This document shows, piece after piece, positions 10,401 to 17,811 of a DNA stretch of 49,862 nucleotides; position 1 is the first letter of the stretch, and the number at the start of each line of letters is the position of its first letter. This DNA is from Streptomyces sp. ISL-12 (GTDB taxonomy: Bacteria; Actinomycetota; Actinomycetes; Streptomycetales; Streptomycetaceae). The notes under the pieces were generated by a model. The model was not told the DNA's origin and made no database searches. It saw only the letters and a list, made by a program, of their open reading frames with translations. The position numbers and the translations under genes are program-made. The stretch is from NCBI RefSeq assembly GCF_018614415.1, contig NZ_JAGGOO010000080.1, positions 1 through 49,862 on the forward strand, given 5' to 3'.

Positions 10401-10486
10401 AAGAGGCGCTGGGGAGTGCGCTCCCCGTGGAGCGGGACACGAACTGGCCGGAGCGCTGCACCGGCCACGTGGGGACGGACGCGTGA
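7436..10486 (+). CDS. Large Pro/Thr-rich T7SS-locus protein with ADP-ribosyltransferase-like C-terminus
   Basis: This 1016-residue protein starts with GTG inside the stop of the upstream gene. Three parts are visible. Residues about 25-460 hold two related alpha/beta modules, each ending in a segment such as QLDVVAPDG or LGIRYVTSP. Residues about 470-770 are low-complexity Pro/Gly/Thr/Arg. Residues about 775-1000 are a compact domain with YRGVALRG (near 862), YAVWSVTG (near 910) and SLDEVVFAPGSGFRVLG (near 934). These match the spacing and flavour of the R, S-T-S and E motifs of mono-ADP-ribosyltransferases. Only one Glu is present where active toxins carry E-x-E, so activity is uncertain. 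No signal peptide or transmembrane helix is seen. It could be a T7SS effector, an effector-associated protein or a scaffold. Confidence 0.7.
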   Translation: MRRWSSARTQRRKDSGSPAPGPAAAPLVEDVDGLLLVRSFEDDALSLTGLAEVARAVSTESDTVTVLVGTPDDGPSGHGVWTRLATLLDSLRDRGTRRVRLVMPGSGDDRADRASVARRIADAWQLDVVAPDGPVLITPGGTLFVDGETPAAGAWWHFTPDAGPRRLGPRAPAPGWQSALGRLPARTDGGCLVEQIPAGVLIRPAESPRPDPLHLCFAMPMDPARPIVVVGAPRAEDVSAAEVAAVLSALPAAQRAAARLAPGGRRDVLRLAQSVADMLATEVEVLTGVPLLPEHADGPPGAWPTVVGSDGRPGWRPFVGAVACRPAGPDGQPPPPRVVDGRPLPLGRPGKGTVALTDRWNATATRAGLVVWDGGGPPPPLAELAVDPDTCTVELGLPGQPVDDTVLPALTRLLIAFGPRAAARVTLLVRGRLLGGESGLRRLAARHAVLGIRYVTSPVTRGTVRRDGATPRTAPVPHGDGGPRPGPTPTPRLPSAGTEVPHGGVAEDDGRVRTGTPDHGEQEWSGARPRTSGDMTSRESLLDVLSGTGSRSAGGAGVPLPSREPASAASAGPHPGPVSPPSAAVDAAGHRTAEPSGTGPRAPWERRAAEESAERTAAPSARPMRRDGPGASGRSEPGRPPTGPPTSPEGDGNVSPERGTRPAEPPAGTPPPGPENPGTDTGTVSVPVPSGAAPDAPTPRSDTGKPSPRPPSTEARRTTPTGTEGTSGGTSPDAHQNRTSDRPPALPREEPAPRPPRAPAGAALSVLPGHMSSDSDRTALRDLVTDWEQHAAAVARVLTRMPALRGQQMEAARADLVAAHVYLTTTEGPLDHRELLRDLRAGEGRLSAYAACLASALRRLPSYRGVALRGAPAEGHGEPPEVGRLLQEPGPLSALAATAPLPGGRPVAYAVWSVTGRKVRQLLDRPDEARDSLDEVVFAPGSGFRVLGTRTVAGSTTVLLRELPPTTTAYVDEVAELSQLDRKALARLEEALGSALPVERDTNWPERCTGHVGTDA

Positions 10487-10571
10487 CCCGCCGTCCGCCC
10501 CCCTCGCCCGCGCGTCCCGGTCCCAGGGGCCGGCGGGCAAGCGAACGACCTACCTAGCCAGAGGAGAACAA

Positions 10572-11777
10572 GTGTCACGAGATCAGACACGGTCCCCCGA
10601 CGCCTCGTCATCGGCGGCCGGCGGCGGGACCCCGGGCACGGACGTGCGCCGTGCCGTGGCCATGTCCGCGGTCCCGGCGGACCCCGGTGCCGCCCTGGCA
10701 CCGGCGGCCGGCAACGCGGCGGCCGTCTCGGCGGAGACCGAGCGGCGGCCCGACGAGCGACAGCCGGAGGCCGCCGCGCCGGTCGGCTCAGCCACCTCGT
10801 CGTCCGCCCGTGCGGGTGGACTGGCCGCGCTGCTGAGCCGCCGGGCCGACCGGTCGGACAGTGTCCCGGCCGCCGAGGAGAGCACCCGGGGCCGCGCGGC
10901 GGACACGGCGGAGACCGCGTCCATGGCGGCGGTGGCGCCGACCGCCGCCACCGCTGCCCGGGGCGACCGGGAGGAGGACGGCGACGGGGTGCGCGGCGGC
11001 AACCCCAAGAAGCCGTTGCTGGCCGCGGCCGGGCTGGCCGGTGTGGTCCTGATCGGGATGCCGCTGCTGATCCTGGCCACGGACGACGACGACAAGCAGG
11101 ACCGGACGGTGTCGGTGGGGCAGACCGCCCCGCGTCCCGAGGAGGACGTCGCGGACGTCCCGCTGGGCGACTACGCGGCCCAGGAGCCGTCCGACGAGCC
11201 CTCGGCCCCCTCGGCCGAGGCGACGAAGTCCCCTGCGCCGGAGGAGAAGCAGAAGAAGAGCGGGGGCGGAGACAAGGACCAGGAGGCCACCGCGCAGGCG
11301 TCTCCCTCCCCAGGGACATCGACCCAACCGCGCAGCGCTTCCCGGCGGTCGGTGACGGTGCTGAAGCAGGAGACGAGCGCCCCGTCCTCCGCGGCTCCCT
11401 CGGTGCGCACGTTCAAGCTCGTGAGTTCCGACACCGGCAAGTGCCTGACCGGCAGCGCCACGGCCGGGACCCAGCTGGTGATCCGCGCGTGCGACGGTTC
11501 CGCGGCGCAGCAGTGGAAGTTCGCCAACGACGGGACGATCCGGACGAAGGGCATGTGCCTGGACCTCTTCGACGGGACCAAGTCCACCGAGGCGAAGGTC
11601 GAGGTGTGGCCGTGCAACGGTGAGGCGTGGCAGCAGTTCCGGCTGGACGCGGCCGGAGAGCTGGTCTCCCAGCACTCCGGGCACTGCCTGGACGTGTGGC
11701 ACGGGAAGTCCGACGGCACCAAGGTCACGACCTGGCTCTGCAACGGTCAGCCCAACCAGCGGTGGAGCCGCGCGTGA
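10572..11777 (+). CDS. Single-pass membrane protein with C-terminal ricin-B (R-type) lectin domain
   Basis: The 401-residue protein starts at GTG 10572, six bases after GAGGAGAA. Residues 1-148 are disordered and Ala/acid-rich with no signal peptide. One transmembrane helix spans about 150-172 (LAAAGLAGVVLIGMPLLILA), followed by a Pro/Ser/Lys linker. Residues 276-401 form a three-repeat beta-trefoil with QxW-type signatures AQQWKF, WQQFRL and NQRWSR. The topology is therefore a cytoplasmic N-terminus and an extracellular lectin that could bind cell-wall glycan or carbohydrate. It ends the T7SS-associated run, 86 bp after the ART-like gene, and is followed by a strong terminator. Membrane-anchored partners of this kind are common near actinomycete ESX genes, but its role is inferred. 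Confidence 0.82.
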   Translation: MSRDQTRSPDASSSAAGGGTPGTDVRRAVAMSAVPADPGAALAPAAGNAAAVSAETERRPDERQPEAAAPVGSATSSSARAGGLAALLSRRADRSDSVPAAEESTRGRAADTAETASMAAVAPTAATAARGDREEDGDGVRGGNPKKPLLAAAGLAGVVLIGMPLLILATDDDDKQDRTVSVGQTAPRPEEDVADVPLGDYAAQEPSDEPSAPSAEATKSPAPEEKQKKSGGGDKDQEATAQASPSPGTSTQPRSASRRSVTVLKQETSAPSSAAPSVRTFKLVSSDTGKCLTGSATAGTQLVIRACDGSAAQQWKFANDGTIRTKGMCLDLFDGTKSTEAKVEVWPCNGEAWQQFRLDAAGELVSQHSGHCLDVWHGKSDGTKVTTWLCNGQPNQRWSRA

Positions 11778-11803
11778 CACGCGGCTGACCTCGGCCGGGC
11801 CGG

Positions 11804-11838
11804 AGCCCGCCGGCCGGCACACGTCCGGCCGGCGGGCT
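11804..11838. terminator. Bidirectional hairpin terminator after the lectin gene
   Basis: A perfect inverted repeat has 14-bp arms (11804-11817 and 11825-11838) and a 7-nt loop. It lies between the convergent lectin gene and FtsX permease and is followed by a pyrimidine-rich stretch. Confidence 0.75.
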
Positions 11839-11978
11839 GTCCTCTTCGCCTCGGCCACGCCGCGGGGCACGGCCTCTCGCCGTACCCGCGGCGGGTAGCG
11901 GCCGGCGCGGGCACCGGACGGGCCGGTCACGTCCGCGTCAGCCGCCGGTCCGCGCCCGCCGCGGCACCGGCCGGGCGC

Positions 11979-14489
11979 TCATCCGACCTCGCCGCCCACC
12001 GCACGCGTCACCGGAACCCGCGTCGCGCGGACACCGGGGCCGAGCGCGGCGAGCACACCGATGACGCCCGCTCCCGTGAACACCGCGAGCAGGAACAGCC
12101 AAGGCACACTGACCACGGCACCGGCTCCGGCCGCCGCGGCCGTGCCGGCCGCGGTGCCCGCGACAACTCCCAGTCCGGCGCCGAGCACCGACACCACCAC
12201 CGCCTCCACCCGCAGCATCGACCGCACCTCACCGCGCCGCAGGCCGACCGCGCGCAGCAGGCCGATCTCACGTCCGCGTTCGAAGACCGCCATGCCCATG
12301 GTGTTGGCCACGCCCAGCGCCGCCACGACCAGGGTGACGCTGAGCAGGGCGTACAACACGGACAACAGTGAGCCGAAGCCGTGCCGGGCCGCCCGTACGG
12401 CGTCCGCCCGGTCCTCGACGAGCAGCATCGGATTGCGCAGCGCCCGGTGGATCTCCGCCTTGGCGGCGCTCGTCCGTCCCGGCTCCGCCCGCACCAGCAC
12501 CGCGTTCACCTCGGCCGCCGGCAGCCCGCCCCCGGTCACCGCCCGTTCCGGCAGCAGAGCGGGGCCGAGGGCCTCGGGACCGTCGTACACCGCGACGATC
12601 TCCCGGTCCAGTGGCGGGCCGTCGGGTGTGCCCGGGTCGGACAGCCGCCGGCCGGTGACACGGTCGCCCACCCGCCAGCCCCGCTCCTCGGCCAGGTCCG
12701 TTGTCACCGCGATGCCGCGGGACAGGCCGGAGAGGTCGCCGGAGCGCACGCGGAGACCGACCAGGCGGCCCTCGTTCACCGCGTGCGGATCGACGGCGGC
12801 CGTCCACAGGTGGGAGCCGTCGGGCAGAGCGAAACCCGCCTCGCGCACCGAGCCGGCCGCCGCCACGTGGGGCAGCCGCGCCACCCGTGCCGCCGTTCCC
12901 GCGCCGATCTCCGCGAAGTCGACGGCGGTGACGCGCAGGTCACTGGGTACCGCCGTCATGGCCTGCTGTTCCGCCGTGGCGCTGAGCGAGGACACCGCGA
13001 CGGTGACCGCGCCGACGAGCGCCACACACACGGTGAGGGCGCCGGAGGTCGCCGCTGTACGCCGCGGATCACGGCGGGCGTTGGCCAGGGCCAAGGTGCC
13101 GCGCACTCCGGTCAGTCGGCGCACCGGGGCCCGCAGCACACGGGTGACGCTCCGTGCGAACAACGGAGTGAGCAGGACCAGCCCGGCCAGCAGCACAGAG
13201 GTGGCCAGACAGAGGACACCGAGATCCTCACCGGCTGTGACCAGCGCCGACACGCCCAGTACGACGCAGACGCCACCCGCCCGGGAGCGGCGCCGCGAGG
13301 CGCCCGCCGCGACCGGCAGACCGCTGCGCAGCGCCGCCACGGGGGCGGTGGCGGCGGCCCGCCGCGCGGGCAGGCAGGCGGAGACCGCGGTGCACCCCAC
13401 GCCGAGGCAGAGGGCGGTCACCAGCGGAAGCGGGGCCAGGATGTCGGGCCGGACCGCGCTCGCGGGACCGGCCGCCGGACCGAACAGGGCTCCCAGCAGC
13501 TCCGCCACACCGACGCCCAGCGCATGACCGGCGACGGCCGCGGCGGCGCCGACCAGGGCCGCCTCCGCGAGCACCAGCGCGAGCACCCGGCCCCGGCCCG
13601 CGCCCACCGCGCGCAGCAGGGCGTGTTCGCGGGCCCGCAGCGCACTGAGCATGGAGAAGGTGTTGCCCACCAGGAAGACGGAGACGAACAGGACGATCCC
13701 CGCGAACAGCAGCAGGATCGTGCCGAGCTTCTTCCGGTCGGGGGACCGCGCCGCCTCCGTGTCGAGTTCCGTGCGGGTGGCCACGTCCAGGCCGCGCGGC
13801 ACGACGGCGGCCACGCGCTGGGCCAGCGCCGCCTCGGACGTGCCCCCGGCAGCCGTCAGGGTCACCGACTCGTACCGGCCGGGACCGGGTGCGAACAGGG
13901 CACGGGCGGTGGCCGCGTCGAAGGCGGTGACCGTGCCGCCGGCCGCGGTGGCGGGGTCGTGCACGGTGAACACACCGGTCAGCCGGGCGGTGCGGACCTC
14001 ACCGGCGACGACCACCCGTACCCGGTCGCCGACCCGGTACCCGGCTCGGTCCGCCGCCCACCGGTCCACGGCGACCTCGTCGGGGCCGTGCGGGCCGCGG
14101 CCACCGGTCATCGGGTAGCGGGGGTCGACACCCCGCGCGCCGGGAAGGTGGTCCACGCCGGTGTCCGCGGACGGCTCCCCGACCAGGGTGCCGTCCGGTG
14201 CCACCAGGAAGGCCCGGCCGCGCAGGGTGCCGCGGGCCGCCGCCACCCCGGGCAGCTTCGCGAGCCGGCGCCGCAGAGCCTCGTCGGTCGCCGCCCGCTC
14301 TCCGGTGGCACGCACCTCCACCGACACATCGGGGCGCCAGGCCCGCTGGAGGCGCTCCGCGTCCCGGGCCAGCGAGCCGGTGTAGAGCAGCGAACCGCTG
14401 ACGCAGGCCACGCCGATCAGTACGGCGAGTGCCGGCAGGGCGAAGCGGTGCCGGTCGCGGAGCACGGAGCGCAGGACGATACGGAACAT
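11979..14489 (-). CDS. FtsX-like ABC transporter permease (MacB type), no adjacent ATPase
   Basis: The 836-residue membrane protein starts at ATG 14489 after GGAAGG. It has the double FtsX layout: an N-terminal helix (FALPALAVLIGVACVSGSLL), a large extracellular MacB-like domain, three helices (from about LLLFAGIVLFVSVFLVGNTF), a second extracellular domain and four C-terminal helices with the conserved REIGLLRAVGLRRGEVR motif. Such permeases work with a separate ATPase in lipid, peptide or antibiotic export or in envelope signalling. No ATPase gene lies beside it. The divergent gene is a histidine kinase, an arrangement in which the two-component system often controls the transporter. Confidence 0.88.
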   Translation of the reverse strand: MFRIVLRSVLRDRHRFALPALAVLIGVACVSGSLLYTGSLARDAERLQRAWRPDVSVEVRATGERAATDEALRRRLAKLPGVAAARGTLRGRAFLVAPDGTLVGEPSADTGVDHLPGARGVDPRYPMTGGRGPHGPDEVAVDRWAADRAGYRVGDRVRVVVAGEVRTARLTGVFTVHDPATAAGGTVTAFDAATARALFAPGPGRYESVTLTAAGGTSEAALAQRVAAVVPRGLDVATRTELDTEAARSPDRKKLGTILLLFAGIVLFVSVFLVGNTFSMLSALRAREHALLRAVGAGRGRVLALVLAEAALVGAAAAVAGHALGVGVAELLGALFGPAAGPASAVRPDILAPLPLVTALCLGVGCTAVSACLPARRAAATAPVAALRSGLPVAAGASRRRSRAGGVCVVLGVSALVTAGEDLGVLCLATSVLLAGLVLLTPLFARSVTRVLRAPVRRLTGVRGTLALANARRDPRRTAATSGALTVCVALVGAVTVAVSSLSATAEQQAMTAVPSDLRVTAVDFAEIGAGTAARVARLPHVAAAGSVREAGFALPDGSHLWTAAVDPHAVNEGRLVGLRVRSGDLSGLSRGIAVTTDLAEERGWRVGDRVTGRRLSDPGTPDGPPLDREIVAVYDGPEALGPALLPERAVTGGGLPAAEVNAVLVRAEPGRTSAAKAEIHRALRNPMLLVEDRADAVRAARHGFGSLLSVLYALLSVTLVVAALGVANTMGMAVFERGREIGLLRAVGLRRGEVRSMLRVEAVVVSVLGAGLGVVAGTAAGTAAAAGAGAVVSVPWLFLLAVFTGAGVIGVLAALGPGVRATRVPVTRAVGGEVG

Positions 14490-14607
14490 GGGGCCTTCCG
14501 GAGCCGTGGAGGGGTACGTCGGCGCCGTGGTCCGGCGGACGGTCCGATCCTGCGTCAGACGGGTGGGCGCACGGATCAGCCGCACGACCGAACACCGGAC
14601 GCTCATG

Positions 14608-14643
14608 CCGTCCCGCCTCGGCCGAACGGCCGAGGCGGGACGG
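14608..14643. promoter_or_regulatory. Perfect 16-bp-arm inverted repeat in the permease/kinase divergent region
   Basis: The arms are 14608-14623 and 14628-14643, perfectly complementary, with the loop GAAC. The element lies 119 bp upstream of the permease start and 28 bp upstream of the kinase start. It may insulate the two promoters, act as an operator, or form an RNA hairpin. A TAGGCT box at 14657-14662 just before the kinase ATG may be a -10 element of a nearly leaderless transcript. Confidence 0.7.
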
Positions 14644-14670
14644 TGGCGGGCCCCCGTAGGCTCCGTCCGC

Positions 14671-15972
14671 ATGAACCAGTTCTTCGACCTCCCCCCGGCG
14701 GAGGGCCGGCGGATCGCGGCGCTCTGCACGGCGCTGGTGCTGCTGGCCGTGGTGGCGGCCGAGGGCGCGCAGACCGGGTCCGTGCCGCTGGCCACGGCAT
14801 GGACGGTGTCCGGCGGTCTCGTCCTGGCGGCCGTCGTCGCGCGCCCGGACCGCTTCGCCGCGGTGGCCACCTCGGGTGTCCTCGTCTCCTGCCTGGTGAC
14901 CCTGGTGAACAGTCAGGTGGACGCCCGTGCCGAGAACACCTTCGGCGTCGTCGAATCGGCGGCCCTGCTGCTGGTCGTGACCCGCGCCGTACGGCTGCTG
15001 CGGGCGCGGGGCGCCGTGCCACTGGCAGCGGGCGCGTTCACCGCGCTCAGTGCGCAGTTCCTGCGCTGTCCTCCGTCCGAGTACCCGGTTCTGGTGTCGT
15101 TCGTGGTGCCCGTCCTCTGGTTCGGCGCCGTCCTCGGCACCGTGCTGGGTCTCTACCTGCGGCTCCTCGACCGCTACCGGAGCCGGGAGCGGACGGCCGA
15201 ACTCCAGGAGCAGCGACTTGAGTACGCCCGTGACCTGCACGACTTCGTCGGCCACCACATCACCGCGATCATCGCCCAGACCAAGGCGGTGCGGTACACG
15301 ACGGCGGCGGGCCGGCCGCCGTCGCCCGACGAGCTGGACGGCCTGCTGGCCGCCGTCGAGGACGCCGGCTCCCAGGCCATGCGGTCGATGCGGTCCATGG
15401 TCACCGTCCTGCGCGCCCCGAGGGACCAGGGCGCTCCGCCGGACCCGGACGGCACACTCGACGAACTGCGCGTCCTGACCGGCCGGTTCTCCGAGACCGG
15501 TCCGCCCACCACGCTCGCGCTGGAACCGCGTCTCGCCGCGGGGGCCCTGCCGGTCGGCACCGCCGCCACGGTGTACCGGATCGTGCGTGAGGCGCTGACC
15601 AATGTGCGCAAGCACGCTGGCCGGGCCACGGCCGTCACCGTCGACGTACGGCTGGAGGAGGACGGCACCGAACGGCCCGCCGTCCTCGTCGCGGTGACCG
15701 ACGACGGGCCGGACACCGGCCGGAACGTCCCGTCGGCGGGTGCGTCACGGACCGGCTTCGGCCTGACGGGGCTGTCGGAGCGCGCCGCCATGGTCGGCGG
15801 CACGGTCACCGCGGGGCCGCGGGAGGGCGTCGGCTGGATCGTCGAGGCACGCATCCCCCTCCCCGGGCCGCTGCCGGAGATCGGCCCGGCGGGCGGTGAC
15901 CGGGCCGCCGTCGCGTCCGGCGCGGAGGCCGGGGCCGGAACCCGCCGCCCGGCTGCCACCCTGGACACATGA
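14671..15972 (+). CDS. Two-component sensor histidine kinase (HisKA_3, DesK/NarL type)
   Basis: The 433-residue protein starts at ATG 14671 with no strong ribosome binding site. About five N-terminal hydrophobic segments (residues 12-165) form the membrane sensor. The HisKA_3 H-box YARDLHDFVGHH lies near residue 187, and the HATPase domain includes REALTNVRKHA, VTDDGP and GFGLTGLSERA. It should autophosphorylate the His and pass phosphate to the response regulator encoded immediately after it, overlapping by ATGA (15969-15972). Its signal is unknown. The divergent FtsX permease is a plausible target or co-sensor. Confidence 0.92.
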   Translation: MNQFFDLPPAEGRRIAALCTALVLLAVVAAEGAQTGSVPLATAWTVSGGLVLAAVVARPDRFAAVATSGVLVSCLVTLVNSQVDARAENTFGVVESAALLLVVTRAVRLLRARGAVPLAAGAFTALSAQFLRCPPSEYPVLVSFVVPVLWFGAVLGTVLGLYLRLLDRYRSRERTAELQEQRLEYARDLHDFVGHHITAIIAQTKAVRYTTAAGRPPSPDELDGLLAAVEDAGSQAMRSMRSMVTVLRAPRDQGAPPDPDGTLDELRVLTGRFSETGPPTTLALEPRLAAGALPVGTAATVYRIVREALTNVRKHAGRATAVTVDVRLEEDGTERPAVLVAVTDDGPDTGRNVPSAGASRTGFGLTGLSERAAMVGGTVTAGPREGVGWIVEARIPLPGPLPEIGPAGGDRAAVASGAEAGAGTRRPAATLDT

Positions 15973-16691
15973 CGACCACCATCCTGATCGCGGACGACCA
16001 GCCGATGATCCGCTCCGCCTACGGCATGATCCTCGGCGCTCAGCCCGACATGGAGGTCGTCGCCTCCGTGGCCGACGGTGCGACCGCGGTGCGCGAGGCG
16101 CGGCGGCTCCGCCCGGACGTGTGTCTGCTGGACATCCGGATGCCGGGTCTGGACGGCCTGGAGGCGACCCGCCTGCTGGCCGGCCCGCAGGCGCCCGATC
16201 CGCTGCGCGTCCTCATCGCCACCACCTTCGACCTGGACGAGTACGTGTACCGGGCGCTGCGTCACGGCGCCTGCGGGTTCCTGCTGAAGGACGGGTCGCC
16301 CGCGCTGCTCGTGGAGGCGGTGCGCGCGGTGGCCGCCGACACCGCGTTGATCTCCCCGGCCGTCACGGTCCGGCTGCTGAGGCACATGACCGAGGCCGGC
16401 GACTGCACCGGCGACGGGCGGCGGGGTGCGGCGGACACCGGCCCGGACCTGCCGGGGCAACCGCTCACCACGCGTGAGCTGGACGTCGTACGCCTGGTCG
16501 CCCGTGGCCGCACCAACGAGGAGGTGGCGGCCGAACTGTACGTCTCCCTGTCCACCGTCAAGACCCACCTCGGCAGCGTCCAGCGCAAGCTCGCCGCCCG
16601 GAACCGGGTGGAGATCGCCGCCTGGGCGTGGGAGAACGGCGTGTGCGCGGGCCGGGAGGAGAGCGACGGACATCGCCGGGGCCGGAGGTGA
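15969..16691 (+). CDS. NarL/LuxR-family response regulator
   Basis: The 240-residue protein has a receiver domain with acidic pair ADD, phospho-acceptor Asp in LLDIRMPGLDG (near residue 55), TTF switch segment and the conserved Lys in LLKDG. A LuxR-type helix-turn-helix follows (LTTRELDVVRLVARG, SLSTVKTHLGSVQRKL). All key receiver residues are present. It is coupled to the upstream kinase through an ATGA overlap and forms a complete pair with it. Confidence 0.94.
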   Translation: MTTTILIADDQPMIRSAYGMILGAQPDMEVVASVADGATAVREARRLRPDVCLLDIRMPGLDGLEATRLLAGPQAPDPLRVLIATTFDLDEYVYRALRHGACGFLLKDGSPALLVEAVRAVAADTALISPAVTVRLLRHMTEAGDCTGDGRRGAADTGPDLPGQPLTTRELDVVRLVARGRTNEEVAAELYVSLSTVKTHLGSVQRKLAARNRVEIAAWAWENGVCAGREESDGHRRGRR

Positions 16692-16910
16692 CCGGGGACC
16701 ACACTCCGCCCGCGCCTCCGGCCGTTCACCGCGGGCGGACGTGGACGGCGGTGAGCAGCGTCCGGACCGGGCGGAGGCGGACCGTGACGCGGAACAGCGT
16801 GAGCGTCGTCGCCGGCGGCGCTGTCGCCGCCGCCTCGGCGACATGCCCGTTCGAGGTGACATGGGTCAAGTCCACCTCGCGCGGAACGGGACGCGGGGGT
16901 TGACGGCCCG

Positions 16911-17562
16911 TCATGCCGACAGCCGGACGGCGTCGGCGACGGACATGCCAAGTTCGGCCACGGCCAGGAACCAGGGCCGGACGCGCCGGCGCCGGACCAG
17001 TGACCACGAGCGCCGCAGCGCGGTCCGGGCCGTCACACCGTCCATGACGACGGCGGCGGGAACCGGCCGGAATCCGAGGCGCGGAACGACCGGCACCGGC
17101 GCCGGCATCCACGCGAGCCCGGCCGGTGTCCCGAACGGGCCGCCCCTGCGGAAGCGGGCGAGATCGGTGGACAGCTCCAGGACGGCTGCCGCCCCCACCG
17201 CCGCCGCCCCGGCGGCGGGCGTCGCCGCGAGCAGGAGGGCGGCACGCGGGGCGTAGAGGACGAGTACGCCCCGCGGCGGCGCGCCGCAGTCGCCGCCACG
17301 CCTCCCGCACGGACGCCGCCGGTGGTATCCCCCGCCGCTGACACCGGCGGCGGGGGTGCACCACCGCGCTGCCCACGGCGACGACCAGCGCGCCGAGCGG
17401 CATCGCGAGGAGCACGGGAGGGACGACGCTCAGCCAGTCGTGCGAGTAGCAGTCCTCGGCCGCGCGGGCGGCCGATGGCACACAGGGTGACAGCTGCCGA
17501 CGGACTCCGGCGAGGCCGACGGACGTTCGTCTGCAGCCACGTGCCCGCCGCCCCGCTCCCAT
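16911..17562 (-). pseudogene. Frameshifted membrane-protein remnant
   Basis: Two neighbouring minus-strand frames each carry half of a plausible protein. From about 17562 to 17285 one frame reads a hydrophobic segment (HDWLSVVPPVLLAMPLGALV) and SVREAWRRLRRAAAG. Near 17270-17285 the protein-like signal moves to another frame, reading VLVLYAPRAALLLAATPAAG, then a TALRRSWSLVRRRR segment and a stop at 16911. The A-W-R-R / A-L-R-R-S-W pattern resembles the multi-pass helical domain seen in actinomycete DUF4013/glycerophosphodiesterase-membrane-domain-like proteins. A single-base indel would explain the break. The exact start and family are uncertain. Confidence 0.45.
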
Positions 17563-17652
17563 GCTCTGGGTTCCACCACACCGGCCCACAGGTATCCCCG
17601 GGCGACGGCGTCGAAGCCCCTCGCTACGTGGGATGAGCAGGAACAGAGCAAT

Positions 17653-17673
17653 GTTCGAACAGCTCGTCCGAAC
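17653..17673. promoter_or_regulatory. Candidate operator upstream of the acyl-CoA ligase
   Basis: An imperfect inverted repeat GTTCGAAC-N5-GTCCGAAC (one mismatch) lies 139 bp before the acyl-CoA ligase ATG. The size and symmetry fit a dimeric repressor site, but no regulator gene is adjacent. Confidence 0.35.
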
Positions 17674-17811
17674 TGCGGGGGCGTCGCGCGGACCGCCGCT
17701 CTGGTTACGCTCGCGGAGCAGCGGTCCGCCGCCCGGTCCCTCCTGTGCGACCCGGCGGCCGTCGTGCCGGAGCGGCACCGGAACCACTTCACCCCTCACC
17801 CCGGAGACCCC

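Noticed and set aside
12061..13527. 488-residue plus-strand frame within the FtsX permease
   Set aside because: Ser/Thr/Arg/Pro-only composition shows it is the antisense shadow of the permease.
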